Source of the DNA: Aquibacillus saliphilus
GTDB lineage: Bacteria > Bacillota > Bacilli > Bacillales > Amphibacillaceae
Assembly: GCF_020404745.1 (NCBI RefSeq)
Contig: NZ_JAIZAP010000023.1
Location: forward strand, 1 to 64,000
Reading direction: 5' to 3'
DNA: 64,000 nt
The notes below the pieces were generated by a model, which saw only the letters and a list, made by a program, of their open reading frames with translations, was not told the DNA's origin and made no database searches. A program made the position numbers and the translations under genes. Shown piece after piece: positions 15,936-24,930 of this stretch. Each line of letters starts with the position of its first letter. The first letter of the stretch is position 1.

Positions 15936-16700
15936 ATGTTTATTCGAACGGAGAATTTCAGGGAATTCATTCGCTTTTATCCTGTTGTGACAACAATAAT
16001 TGCTATTCAGCTGTTTGTTTGGTTATCTATTATAATCATACCGCCTCTCGGTAATCTTTTCTTTCAATGGGGGGCCGGGGTTAACGTACTAATTAATCAG
16101 GGCGAATACTGGAGAATAGTTACACCCATATTCCTTCACGACCCAAATGGTATTATGCATGTTTTGTTTAATTCATTTTCCCTTGTATTATTTGGTCCGG
16201 CCTTGGAGCAAATGTTAGGGAAAATAAAATTTATATTCATGTATGTATTAACTGGTATTATAGCCAACTTCTTCACTTATTTTATAGATCCGACTGCATT
16301 TTACGTTCATGTAGGAGCATCTGGTGCCATTTATGGACTATTTGGGGTTTACATCTACATGGTATTCTTTAAGAAGCATTTAATTGACCGTGGAAACGCA
16401 CAAATCATTACAACGATTTTCTTAATCGGACTAGTGATGACTTTCTTACAACCTGGTATTAATATCTCTGGTCATTTATTTGGTTTCATTGGCGGGTTAG
16501 CGTTAGGACCGTTGATATTGAACAATGTAGCGCCTTTTTCGCTAATAAGAAACAGACGCCCCGAGCGAGATGGATCCATTCAGTTTGACCCTAATCGTTG
16601 GAATAAAAGGAGATTTCCTTTTAAAAAATACACAAAACCAGTCTTATGGACCATTGTTATTATTTTAGTACTATTAGGTTTAGTAAGTAACTTTTTCTAA
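15936..16700 (+). CDS. Rhomboid-family intramembrane serine protease
   Basis: 254-aa polytopic membrane protein with six or more hydrophobic segments. The catalytic Ser lies in VGASGAIYG (about residue 130) and the His in ISGHLFGFIGG (about residue 180), so the dyad is intact. The C-terminal tail is basic and ends in one more membrane segment. ATG 15936 has AAAGGAG at 8-nt spacing. It corresponds in place to B. subtilis YdcA; substrates are unknown. Confidence 0.9.
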   Translation: MFIRTENFREFIRFYPVVTTIIAIQLFVWLSIIIIPPLGNLFFQWGAGVNVLINQGEYWRIVTPIFLHDPNGIMHVLFNSFSLVLFGPALEQMLGKIKFIFMYVLTGIIANFFTYFIDPTAFYVHVGASGAIYGLFGVYIYMVFFKKHLIDRGNAQIITTIFLIGLVMTFLQPGINISGHLFGFIGGLALGPLILNNVAPFSLIRNRRPERDGSIQFDPNRWNKRRFPFKKYTKPVLWTIVIILVLLGLVSNFF

Positions 16701-16730
16701 GAAGTAAGAAAGTATAAAATTTTGCGTTAC

Positions 16731-16850
16731 GATGTCTAGCTCCAGCGCTAGCCCGCCTGAGGTCTTAAGTCAAGCCTCTTTGTGGCAAGAAGCGCCACAT
16801 AGAGGCTTGACTTATTGCCCTAGGCTAACAAGGCGCTTGCGCTTTTCTTA
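16731..16850 (-). repeat. Dispersed GGCGCC palindromic repeat, copy B
   Basis: On the minus strand it reads AAAAGCGCAAGCGCCTTG, then the long hairpin AAGTCAAGCCTCT-A-TGTGG / CCACA-A-AGAGGCTTGACTT, then GCTAGCGCTGGAGCTAGACAT. Relative to copy D one stem pair changes T-A to G-C on both arms, which preserves pairing. It lies between the rhomboid gene and the next membrane protein. Confidence 0.85.
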
Positions 16851-16892
16851 AGGTGATGTATAGATTTATAACAAGAACATGGAGGGAAATCG

Positions 16893-17333
16893 ATGATAGG
16901 TACAACTTGGTTATTTGTTCTAGCTTCTACAATTGCCGTATTAGGCATTCTTTTTTCCTACAAAAATCTCATTACTATTATTCAGCATAGAAAAGAACAC
17001 GAGAAGTTAACCACGGAAGCTTTCCAAAAGCTACAGTCAACTTTCTTTATTCGAATTGCCTTAATTGAAGCATTTCCAATCCTGTTAATTATCTTTGGTT
17101 TTGTACAAATGGAAAACAACCCTATCGTTACAGCTGATGCTATTTTCCCTTTATTGATTATCATGGCCCTACTTAGTTATGCATTAATTAATGTAGTTAT
17201 TACTCGTAGTGATGCAATAACTGATTCAGCTACAACCGAATATAAAAACTTCGTCAACACCCTAACTATAATAGGTTTTGCAACGATAACAGGTATTCCT
17301 GCAATTTCAATTATAAGCATGTTTCTATTTTAA
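16893..17333 (+). CDS. Hypothetical four-helix membrane protein
   Basis: 146 aa with about four hydrophobic segments (roughly 3-22, 50-72, 82-106, 125-146) and a basic loop after the first (IIQHRKEHEKL). The layout superficially resembles paired proteolipid hairpins, but no family is recognised. A GGAGGG site precedes the ATG. It probably has its own promoter or reads on from the rhomboid gene across repeat B. Confidence 0.7.
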   Translation: MIGTTWLFVLASTIAVLGILFSYKNLITIIQHRKEHEKLTTEAFQKLQSTFFIRIALIEAFPILLIIFGFVQMENNPIVTADAIFPLLIIMALLSYALINVVITRSDAITDSATTEYKNFVNTLTIIGFATITGIPAISIISMFLF

Positions 17334-17461
17334 TTTGTATTGATTACCAAACTTATATTAAATACGATAACAAAGGCTTGCAACAAGGTGTTCACAGAGA
17401 GAGTTCTATACATATCCCACTAATTTTAGTTAATCCTACCTAGTATTAGGAGGCAACTATT

Positions 17462-18535
17462 ATGTCAAATCCCGTTAAGGGTAAAATAAATGTATTTAAA
17501 ATTGCTGCTACTTATATCGGCACCATTGTTGGGGCCGGTTTTGCCTCAGGTCAAGAAGTATTTCAATTCTTTAGCGTCTATGGTTTTGGCGGGATATGGG
17601 GAATCATTCTTTCTACAATATTGTTCTTCTTTTTTGGCTATATGATCTTAATTTTGGGACAAAAATTACAAGCGGAATCCTATGTTAAAGTGGTGCGGTT
17701 TTCAAACGGGAAAATTCTTGGAACAGTAATAGATATAATTATTACAGTCTTTTTATTTGGAGCCTTAGCAGCTATGATTGCAGGTGCAGGCGCTATTTTC
17801 AGCGAACAATTTAACTTATCGCCTTTAATCGGGACGGCATTAATGGCAAGTGTCACCTTATTGACCGTTTTAACCGGAATTACAGGTGTAATCAATGCAA
17901 TCAGCTATGTTGTACCAATATTATTACTATCCGTCTTATTTATAACAATCTATAGTTTTGTTACCAATCCATTAACTTCTGAGGAGTTGCGTTTAGCGGT
18001 TGAATTTAACGGTTCATCTCCAAATTGGTTTATATCTGCGATTGTTTATGCATCTTATAATTTAGTAATCGCGATTGCAATTTTAGCTCCCCTTGGTGCT
18101 CAGACAACTGAACGCAAAACATTATTTTGGGGTGCATTACTAGGTGGACTAGGACTTGGTATCGGTGTAGTCGCTATTAATTTTAGCATCTTAACTAATA
18201 TAGTTGATGCCTCTGTCGTAGAGGTACCAATGATTCTGGTAGCAGAGCAAATTTCACCAATTATCCAGTTAGCATTTGCTGTTGTACTGTTTGCAGAAGT
18301 TTATACTACTGCTGTCGGGAATTTATTTGGATTTGTTTCCAGATTAGATTTTATTAATCAAGGTTATAAGAAGTGGATCGTCATCAGCACTACTGTGCTT
18401 GCATTTGTTGTCAGCCAATTAGGATTCTCAACAATGGTAGAATATCTCTATCCTGCCGTTGGATATGGCGGTATGTTGTTACTAGTGGGACTTCTTTATT
18501 CTTGGATTTTTAAACGCGATCAATTCAGAAATTAA
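17462..18535 (+). CDS. YkvI-family membrane transporter
   Basis: 357-aa integral membrane protein with about ten transmembrane helices. The N-terminus, KIAATYIGTIVGAGFASGQE, is characteristic of the YkvI family of putative APC/LeuT-fold transporters, with a glycine-rich unwound first helix. Substrate unknown. AGGAGG precedes the ATG. A strong terminator follows. Confidence 0.8.
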   Translation: MSNPVKGKINVFKIAATYIGTIVGAGFASGQEVFQFFSVYGFGGIWGIILSTILFFFFGYMILILGQKLQAESYVKVVRFSNGKILGTVIDIIITVFLFGALAAMIAGAGAIFSEQFNLSPLIGTALMASVTLLTVLTGITGVINAISYVVPILLLSVLFITIYSFVTNPLTSEELRLAVEFNGSSPNWFISAIVYASYNLVIAIAILAPLGAQTTERKTLFWGALLGGLGLGIGVVAINFSILTNIVDASVVEVPMILVAEQISPIIQLAFAVVLFAEVYTTAVGNLFGFVSRLDFINQGYKKWIVISTTVLAFVVSQLGFSTMVEYLYPAVGYGGMLLLVGLLYSWIFKRDQFRN

Positions 18536-18580
18536 AAAGGAAGCTCAGGACTATCCCTAGTTCCTGAGCTTCCTTATTTA
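18536..18580. terminator. Bidirectional terminator, ykvI-like / ECF operon
   Basis: AAGGAAGCTCAGGA (18537-18550) and TCCTGAGCTTCCTT (18562-18575) form a 14-bp stem with an A/T tract on both sides. It separates two convergent transcripts. Confidence 0.9.
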
Positions 18581-20722
18581 TAACTGAGAAAGTTCCTCAA
18601 AATATCTCTTGATACTTTCTTCTGGTTCTTCCTCCAACCATTGATTAAATTCTCTTTCTTGTCCACTCATATATAATTCTAATCCACGATCGAATTCCCG
18701 CTTAGCGACACTACTCTGTTCAACCTGATCCTTCATACGCTCAATTAAGCTTGACCATTCTGAATACCCATAGTCAGCAATTATAGGATACTTTTTTGCT
18801 AGTTGTTCTGCAACATCAAAATTTTCTGTGCGAAAAAGTTTTAATGCAGTCCAAGCTGGCATAAAACGATTATTACCATCAGACTCGATAATCTCTTCGA
18901 ACAGGATCTCCGCTTCATCTAAACGCCCATTTTTCATTAGAGCCATCGCATAGTAACTCTTATCATAGTCATATACAGGTCCGTTTTGTATATCTGATCC
19001 ATTTTGATAATAGCTAAAATAATTATCCCAATCACCTATACTAAAGGCATAATGCGCCAACCTAAACCAATAGCTCGCATCATCGAATTGTTCAGATAAT
19101 ACCGCTAATCTTTTTGTATAAGGTAGAGCTTTTTGACGAGTTTCATCAGATAATCGTGCACTTTCCCCGTAAAGGATAATCCGTTCAACCATCCGTAACG
19201 CGTGCAGATTATCACCATCTCGCTCTAGTACTAATTTATACTGATCAAACGCTTGATTAATCTTTCCATCTAACAGTAAATTATCTGCTTTTGTCAGCTC
19301 TCTTTGCTTTAATTCAAAGAATGGTACTTCTCCCATCGACTCTCTTGTCAAACGAAAGCCAAGACTTGACGTAATCAAATCACCCTCTTCAGTAAAAGCT
19401 TCAACATACCAGAACAGATCATTATTAGTATTTGCGAAAGCAAGCAGCGATTCAGGAATAACCTCTAATTCATCGTTTTCGTTAGTATCATAACTAATCC
19501 CGGCAGACTGAGCATAGATTCGTTCAACCGGTAACGTTACTTCTGATTCTTCAAACCTTCCATCGATAATACTTGACGAACTACCATTGTCGTATTCAAT
19601 TCCAAATCCAAGTTGATAATAAGCAGCACCTTCAACTGAATCCCAGTCGAACAAGATTTGATCATCATCAAATTCTTGATAGTTTGATGGGCTATTAATT
19701 GAAATGAGTGGCTGTAGTGTAATATTTTCAGTAGTATTGCTATCCACATGTAACCAATCATCCGGTTCCACAACCCATTTATAACCATTCATTTGCCCTA
19801 TATCTATTCCAATAAATAGTTGGTAATTACCGTCTGGTACACCACCAATGGTGAAATTTCCGTTGGCATCGGTAATAGCATAATGGATTTCTTCTTCTGG
19901 TCTAATGCTATGATTAATAGTTTCCGGGAGTCTCAGGTAAACCTTAGCAAAAGAAACCGGGTCACCATCAGAAGTAGCAAATCTACCCTGGACCTTATGA
20001 AGATTTTCTCCGTCTTGCCATCCCTCTAAGCGTTTTTTTAGTTTGCCTGAGTGACTTGAATTTTCTCTAGTTGTGTTGATGGTATCTATAGCCTGTTGAT
20101 AATCCTCCATATTCGTTAATATATTTGCCTTTAACTCGATAAATTCAGTTGTTAATTGTGAATACTCCATTGCTTCATTGATATCTATAATAGCTTGAGC
20201 CGGATTAGTAACAGACAATATTTCAGTTTTAGTTTTGTATAAATTCCAGTAGTCAGTATCCATAGAATTCATTTCTTCTATAATTTCAGAAAGTAATTGT
20301 TGTGCCTCATCGAACTTCCCTTGTTTTGCATAGCCATATGCTAACTGATTAATAGCCTGGAAATAAAATTGGTCCCGCTCAGAAGTGTTCTCTACATACC
20401 ACTCTATATAATTGATACGAGTTGAATGAAGTGGAATAGATGGGCCTGAGGTCATAGCAGGTCCCGCTTCAATATCATAAGCATTTTCATAGCCAAAGAA
20501 AATTAAGTGTTCTTCAATTAAATCCTTTTTCTTATAATCTGGTAAGTCTCCACTTTCTAACAATTCGATATAATGATCCTTTTCTTGAAAAGAATCACCA
20601 GCACTTCTTTGGGCTACCTCCATTTGAATTGTCGGAATTAGCCACTGCGTAATACCAACTACCATTAAAGTTAACGTAACAATTATCCACAATAAATGCT
20701 TGACTTTCATTTTAACTTTCAT
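18578..20722 (-). CDS. Large membrane-anchored TPR protein of the ECF operon
   Basis: 714-aa protein of unknown function. One N-terminal membrane anchor (about residues 8-30), then helical TPR-like repeats (about 110-230), a carboxypeptidase-regulatory-like beta domain (about 250-320, with ITDANGNFTIGGVPDGNYQL), an FN3-like stretch (about 335-370, ending DSVEGAAYYQLGFG), and more TPR repeats to the end. Most of the protein should lie outside the membrane. It overlaps the preceding small membrane gene by 11 nt. It is a candidate envelope sensor or target of the ECF sigma factor; this role is inference. Confidence 0.75.
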   Translation of the reverse strand: MKVKMKVKHLLWIIVTLTLMVVGITQWLIPTIQMEVAQRSAGDSFQEKDHYIELLESGDLPDYKKKDLIEEHLIFFGYENAYDIEAGPAMTSGPSIPLHSTRINYIEWYVENTSERDQFYFQAINQLAYGYAKQGKFDEAQQLLSEIIEEMNSMDTDYWNLYKTKTEILSVTNPAQAIIDINEAMEYSQLTTEFIELKANILTNMEDYQQAIDTINTTRENSSHSGKLKKRLEGWQDGENLHKVQGRFATSDGDPVSFAKVYLRLPETINHSIRPEEEIHYAITDANGNFTIGGVPDGNYQLFIGIDIGQMNGYKWVVEPDDWLHVDSNTTENITLQPLISINSPSNYQEFDDDQILFDWDSVEGAAYYQLGFGIEYDNGSSSSIIDGRFEESEVTLPVERIYAQSAGISYDTNENDELEVIPESLLAFANTNNDLFWYVEAFTEEGDLITSSLGFRLTRESMGEVPFFELKQRELTKADNLLLDGKINQAFDQYKLVLERDGDNLHALRMVERIILYGESARLSDETRQKALPYTKRLAVLSEQFDDASYWFRLAHYAFSIGDWDNYFSYYQNGSDIQNGPVYDYDKSYYAMALMKNGRLDEAEILFEEIIESDGNNRFMPAWTALKLFRTENFDVAEQLAKKYPIIADYGYSEWSSLIERMKDQVEQSSVAKREFDRGLELYMSGQEREFNQWLEEEPEESIKRYFEELSQL

Positions 20723-21014
20723 GTTGTCTCACCTCATTAAACCAGGACTCCCAATAGATACTACCACCCTTTTCAACGATTTGGCCTTCTGCAGGATACT
20801 GTTCAATCAATGATGGTGATTCTTTAGTGATAGGATAAATAGACAAGAGAGTAATAAAAATAATCGCTACTCCAGTTACTGGCACTAATGGAATTTCTAT
20901 CTGTTTGTTAAAAAAGGTATTCCATTTATTCTTACTGTTATTGAGAACTTGTTGTTTAGAAGAAAACTGGATTTGATTTAATTCTTTGTCTAGTTTTTGT
21001 TTCACCTTATCCAT
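20712..21014 (-). CDS. Small single-pass membrane protein, putative anti-sigma factor
   Basis: 100 aa: a charged cytoplasmic N-terminus (KVKQKLDKELNQIQF), one membrane helix (about 45-65, VTGVAIIFITLLSIYPI) and a short outer segment. Size, topology and position directly after an ECF sigma gene suggest an anti-sigma factor. There is no zinc-binding HxxxCxxC motif. ATG 21014 has AAGGAGG at 9-nt spacing and overlaps the sigma stop by 8 nt. I cannot assign a family. Confidence 0.6.
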   Translation of the reverse strand: MDKVKQKLDKELNQIQFSSKQQVLNNSKNKWNTFFNKQIEIPLVPVTGVAIIFITLLSIYPITKESPSLIEQYPAEGQIVEKGGSIYWESWFNEVRQHES

Positions 21015-21549
21015 CTTTTTTGTCCTCCTTCTCAAGTAGCTCATATAACTTTCCCCTTGCTCTTGATAGTCTGCTTTTAATTGTGTTCTCTTTTGATTTA
21101 GTTATAGCTGCGATTTCCTTGATGCTATACTCACTAAAATAGTGCAAAGCAACAACTTCACGGTACTTATAATCTAATTGGATAATTGCTTCTGACAGAT
21201 TTTTAAATTTTAGTAATGACAATACATGTTCTTCTGGTGTTAGCTCTTGATTATTCTCGAATTGTTTATTGCTCTCATCGATAGATATCAGTTTTAATTT
21301 CTTTTTTCTTAATGTAGACCTACACCGATTAATAGCAATTGTCGTAAGCCAACTTTTCAGTTTATCTTTTTCTTGTAACTGATCAATCTTTTTATAAGCC
21401 TTAACGAATGTATCCTGAACGATTTCCTCAGCTAGTTGCTCATCACTTATCGTTAAATAAATAGTGCGCATTAGATAGGAACCATACTGATCCATGATCT
21501 CTATTAACGCCGATTCCTCTTGCGCTTTTAAACGGTCGATTATGTCCAA
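21007..21549 (-). CDS. ECF-type sigma-70 factor
   Basis: 180 aa. Region 2 spans about 8-75 (EIVQDTFVKAYKKIDQL, with SWLTTIAINRCRS just after) and region 4 about 120-175 (EVVALHYFSEYSIKEIAAI and IKSRLSRARGKLYELLE), with no region 3, as expected for ECF sigma factors. Start is TTG with GGGGAG upstream. The operon reads sigma, small membrane protein, TPR protein. A possible self-recognised promoter lies upstream. Confidence 0.88.
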   Translation of the reverse strand: MDIIDRLKAQEESALIEIMDQYGSYLMRTIYLTISDEQLAEEIVQDTFVKAYKKIDQLQEKDKLKSWLTTIAINRCRSTLRKKKLKLISIDESNKQFENNQELTPEEHVLSLLKFKNLSEAIIQLDYKYREVVALHYFSEYSIKEIAAITKSKENTIKSRLSRARGKLYELLEKEDKKDG

Positions 21550-21583
21550 GTTGTCTCTCTCCCCAAAACCTTCTACTCCTATA

Positions 21584-21612
21584 TAGATGTGATTAGTTTT
21601 ATTATGGTTGCA
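21584..21612 (-). promoter_or_regulatory. Candidate ECF-type promoter of the sigma operon
   Basis: Minus strand: TGCAACC (21606-21612), 16-nt spacer, CATCTA (21584-21589). The AAC-type -35 with 16-nt spacing is typical of ECF promoters; the -10 is off the usual CGTC by one base. Confidence 0.4.
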
Positions 21613-21656
21613 TAATTAAGCCTTTTTTTTGAAAAAATAATTATTGATGAAAATAA

Positions 21657-21734
21657 GTGCAGGCGCCAGAGCTAGACGTGGCTAATTTAGATATTAATTA
21701 ATCCATAGCAGTCCATTATATAATTTCCTAGACC
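21657..21734 (+). repeat. Dispersed GGCGCC palindromic repeat, copy C (core deleted)
   Basis: Reads GTGCAGGCGCC joined directly to AGAGCTAGACGTGGCTAA, then a tail ending GTCCATTATATAATTTCC. The internal hairpin found between two AGGCGCC boxes in copy D is missing, as expected from recombination between the boxes. The tail has a degenerate nonamer (TTAATCCATAG). Confidence 0.8.
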
Positions 21735-21772
21735 AGAAAAAAAGTGCCACCATAATTGGTGACACTTTTTTC
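21735..21772 (-). terminator. Terminator of cshA
   Basis: Minus strand: AAAAAGTGTCACCA, loop ATTA, TGGTGGCACTTTTT with U tail. The 14-bp stem starts 12 nt after the cshA stop. Confidence 0.9.
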
Positions 21773-21783
21773 AAACTTCTAAT

Positions 21784-23262
21784 TTAAGAGTTGTTTTGGT
21801 TGCGGTTATTTGAACCACGTTTGTTTTGGAATTTACGGTTGCGTCCAGCAGGTTTGCCTTTGTTACGAGAGAAATTATTTCTCTTGTCGCCACCGCCGCC
21901 ACGGTAATTTTTCTTACCACCGCCGCCTTTTCCACCTTTAACACTTACAGGTGAAACTGATGTCAGTGTTACTGGTGCGTCATGACGCTCTTTTGTTAAC
22001 AATTTCAATGCTGCGGCAACAACAGTAACTGAATCATATTGATCAAGTAATCCTGAAGCTGATTCTCGGTAGTCCTGTAATTCACTCTTACTAACAGTTT
22101 CATTTACTTTTTCTACTGTTAGTTGCTGTTGACCTCGCTTAGCTTCATCCATAGATGGAGCCTGCAATCGTTTAATTTTACTTTTCGTTACTTTTTCAAT
22201 TAAGTGTAAATGTGGCATTTCTCTTGGTGTTATAAACGTAATTGCTTCTCCTGTTTTGCCAGCTCTACCTGTACGACCAATTCGGTGAACATAGCTCTCT
22301 GGATCTTGTGGTACGTCTAAATTATACACATGAGTTACTCCAGAAATATCTAATCCTCTTGCTGCAACATCTGTTGCTACAAGTATCTCAATTCGGCCAT
22401 TTTTGAATTTGTTTAGTACTGACATACGCTTACCTTGTGTTAAGTCACCATGAATTCCTTCGGCGCGGAAACCACGAGCATGAAGACCTTCTGTCACTTC
22501 ATCGACTCTTTTCTTTGTGCGACCGAAGATAATTGCAAGTTCAGGTGCGTGAATGTCTAAAAGATTTGTTAGTGTATCAAATTTTTGTTTTTCATGGACC
22601 TCAACAAAATATTGAGTAATGTTTGATACAGTCATCTCTTTCGATTTAACTTTAACTTCTTCAGGGTTCTTCATTAGTGTTGAAGCAATATTTCTTATTT
22701 CTTTCGGCATTGTAGCAGAGAATAACAATGTTTGTCTTTGCTCTGGGATTGATTTCAGAATGTCACGGATATCATCAATAAAACCCATGTTAAGCATCTC
22801 ATCTGCTTCATCTAGAACAGCAGTATGAACATTGCTTATATTAATTGTTTTTCTGCGAATGTGGTCTAACAATCGACCTGGTGTAGCTACAACAATATGC
22901 GGGCCATCTTTAAGCGCTCTAATTTGACGCTCCATGTGTTGACCACCATATACAGGTAACGTTCTAACACCCTTGAATTTTGCAAGTCTGTGAATTTCTT
23001 CAGATACCTGTATAGCAAGTTCTCTAGTTGGGGCAACGACTAGACCTTGGATTTTTTTAACATCTTTATCAATTTTATCAATCATCGGGATACCAAAAGC
23101 AGCTGTTTTACCTGTACCTGTTTGGGCTTGTCCAATAACATCCTTGCCTGCCATACCTAGTGGAATTGTTTGCTCCTGGATTGGCGTTGCTTCTTCAAAC
23201 CCCATTTTTTCTAATGCCTTCATTATTGGGCTGGAAATATTTAATTCTTTAAAAGTTGTCAC
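21784..23262 (-). CDS. cshA: DEAD-box RNA helicase CshA
   Basis: 492 aa. N-terminal Q motif, Walker [11 protein letters not shown] (about 45-54), PTRELA, DEAD box VLDEADEML (about 153), SAT motif LFSATMP and motif [12 protein letters not shown] (about 330). The C-terminal extension is basic and Gly/Arg/Asn-rich (about 430-492), as in Firmicute CshA. CshA works in RNA degradation and ribosome assembly and is cold-associated. The gene is preceded by an unusually long structured leader. Confidence 0.96.
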   Translation of the reverse strand: MTTFKELNISSPIMKALEKMGFEEATPIQEQTIPLGMAGKDVIGQAQTGTGKTAAFGIPMIDKIDKDVKKIQGLVVAPTRELAIQVSEEIHRLAKFKGVRTLPVYGGQHMERQIRALKDGPHIVVATPGRLLDHIRRKTINISNVHTAVLDEADEMLNMGFIDDIRDILKSIPEQRQTLLFSATMPKEIRNIASTLMKNPEEVKVKSKEMTVSNITQYFVEVHEKQKFDTLTNLLDIHAPELAIIFGRTKKRVDEVTEGLHARGFRAEGIHGDLTQGKRMSVLNKFKNGRIEILVATDVAARGLDISGVTHVYNLDVPQDPESYVHRIGRTGRAGKTGEAITFITPREMPHLHLIEKVTKSKIKRLQAPSMDEAKRGQQQLTVEKVNETVSKSELQDYRESASGLLDQYDSVTVVAAALKLLTKERHDAPVTLTSVSPVSVKGGKGGGGKKNYRGGGGDKRNNFSRNKGKPAGRNRKFQNKRGSNNRNQNNS

Positions 23263-23739
23263 TTGTTTACTACTCCTTTTTACTTAGATCTCATATTCAG
23301 CACATTTATACTAAAAACACGTTAAATTACATGTCGACCCTTAAGCGACGATCAAATACTTTACTATATATGGTTAATCTTAAAGTTCGACTATTCGAAC
23401 TGACTTGTTTAGAAAAACTTTAACTCTCGTCCTTTTGGTGAGTATCAAAGTTTTTCTTATACTATCTTCCGCTTCAACTTACCAAAGTAAACCTCTCATC
23501 TTACATTTAACCTAAGATGGCTTAAGTTAAACCTCGAAGTTATAAGCGGTTCGTATCCCCTACCTTTACTTACTATTTCTTAAGGTTGATGTGGCGGTTA
23601 CGAATGATTATTAAAACGCAATAAATTTAATAGTACAAAAAAGTCCTACTTTTTAACGTGAAAAAAGCCCTTCCTCCACACATACGGATAGGCCTATTAG
23701 CGAGCACTCAATGGATTAGTATATCTTATCACACTCTGT
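23263..23739 (-). promoter_or_regulatory. Long structured 5' leader of cshA with competing hairpins
   Basis: From the predicted start (about 23739) the leader is roughly 475 nt. After an early terminator it contains several strong hairpins on the minus strand: TTTAACTTAAG/CTTAGGTTAAA (11 bp, loop CCAT), which shares CATCTTA with an alternative CATCTTA/TAAGATG stem so the two exclude each other; AGAAAAACTTT/AAAGTTTTTCT (11 bp); and GTTCGA/TCGAAC (6 bp, tetraloop). No ORF explains it. This looks like a regulatory RNA; no known class is recognised. Confidence 0.6.
23661..23693 (-). terminator. Putative attenuator terminator in the cshA leader
   Basis: Minus strand: GCCTATCC (23686-23693), 11-nt loop, GGAAGGGC (23667-23674) pairing with one mismatch, then six T. 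It lies only about 45 nt from the predicted start site and no gene ends here, so premature termination of cshA is the simplest reading. Confidence 0.65.
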
Positions 23740-23745
23740 TTACTA

Positions 23746-23774
23746 ATTCTACCTGTATTAGAAATGATTTTCAA
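23746..23774 (-). promoter_or_regulatory. Sigma-A promoter of cshA
   Basis: Minus strand: TTGAAA (23769-23774), 17-nt spacer, TAGAAT (23746-23751); each hexamer matches consensus at 5 of 6. Divergent from the EamA transporter gene. Confidence 0.7.
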
Positions 23775-23827
23775 ACAAATGAGTGTTAGAATAAGAAAAT
23801 AAACGAGTTATCAAGGAGGAGTACGTC

Positions 23828-24742
23828 TTGAATAAACCTCCGATTCATCCATATATCGCTGTAGTAATTGGAGTAATCTCGGTATCAACCGCCGCTGTCT
23901 TTGTAAAACTAGCCAATACCGCTCCGGCCTCTATAATTGCCAATTATCGTTTGCTAATCGCTGTTTTAATTATGGCTCCATACGTGCTTTTAAAACATAG
24001 AAAAGAATTTAAACTGATTTCTAAAAAAGATTGGTGGCTTTCCATCTTAGCTGGTGTATTTCTAGCATTTCACTTTATTTTTTGGTTTGAGTCATTAAAT
24101 TATACATCCGTTGCAAGTTCTGTTGTTCTTGTTACCATGCAACCTATCTTTGCCTTCATTGGAACATATATCTTTTTCAAGGAACGTTTCTCAGCAGGGG
24201 CAATCATCAGTATGATTATTGCTGTTACAGGTAGTGTCATTATTGGATGGGGAGACTTCCAAGTTAGTGGCTTAGCACTATTTGGCGATATTCTAGCGTT
24301 AATTGGTGCAGTTATGGTCACTGTTTATTTTTTAATGGGCCAAAATGCACGTAGAAGATTATCGTTAATGACCTACACCTTTATCGTCTATGGAATAAGT
24401 TCGATCACTTTAATTATTTACAATTTACTCCTAGGTCATTCATTTACAGGTTACCCGACTAGTCACTGGTTGGTATTTTTAGCACTGGCAATCATACCTA
24501 CTTTTTTTGGCCATACTTTATTTAATTGGGCACTTAAATGGGTAAGTACATCTGTTATCTCCATGAGTATTGTTTTTGAGCCTATCGGTGCCTCTATTCT
24601 TGCCTATCTTGTATTAGGAGAACATATAACTTGGTCACAGTGGCTCGGTGGAACCATTGTTATTTTAGGGTTGTTTCTATTTATCGTCAGTACATCAAGA
24701 AAAACAAAAATCACCATTTCACACAGGAAAGATAATTCTTAA
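23828..24742 (+). CDS. EamA/DMT-family transporter
   Basis: 304-aa drug/metabolite-transporter superfamily protein with ten predicted membrane helices in two EamA repeats (about 8-140 and 152-295). Start is TTG 23828 with AAGGAGG upstream. The substrate cannot be told from sequence; relatives export amino acids, purines or drugs. Divergent from cshA. Confidence 0.85.
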   Translation: MNKPPIHPYIAVVIGVISVSTAAVFVKLANTAPASIIANYRLLIAVLIMAPYVLLKHRKEFKLISKKDWWLSILAGVFLAFHFIFWFESLNYTSVASSVVLVTMQPIFAFIGTYIFFKERFSAGAIISMIIAVTGSVIIGWGDFQVSGLALFGDILALIGAVMVTVYFLMGQNARRRLSLMTYTFIVYGISSITLIIYNLLLGHSFTGYPTSHWLVFLALAIIPTFFGHTLFNWALKWVSTSVISMSIVFEPIGASILAYLVLGEHITWSQWLGGTIVILGLFLFIVSTSRKTKITISHRKDNS

Positions 24743-24754
24743 TTTGATTGAAAG

Positions 24755-24930
24755 AACAAAAGCGCAGGCGCCTTGCTAGCCCCGACAAGCTTAAGTCAAT
24801 CCTCTATGTGGTGCTTTTTGCCACAAAGAGGATTGACTTAAGACCTCGAGGGGTTAGGCGCCGGAGCTGGACGTGGCTAACTCAGGAATTAACTATCGAT
24901 AGCAGTCCATTTTATAATTTCTTAAGTCCA
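24755..24930 (+). repeat. Dispersed GGCGCC palindromic repeat, copy D (best-preserved)
   Basis: Order: AAAAGCGCAGGCGCC, hairpin CTTAAGTCAATCCTCT-A-TGTGG / CCACA-A-AGAGGATTGACTTAAG (16+5 bp around an A-A mismatch), TTAGGCGCCGGAGCTGGAC, GTGGCTAA, then a tail ending GTCCATTTTATAATTTC. The 3' end overlaps the last codons of the following minus-strand hydrolase gene. An open frame here on the plus strand is a repeat artefact. Confidence 0.9.
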
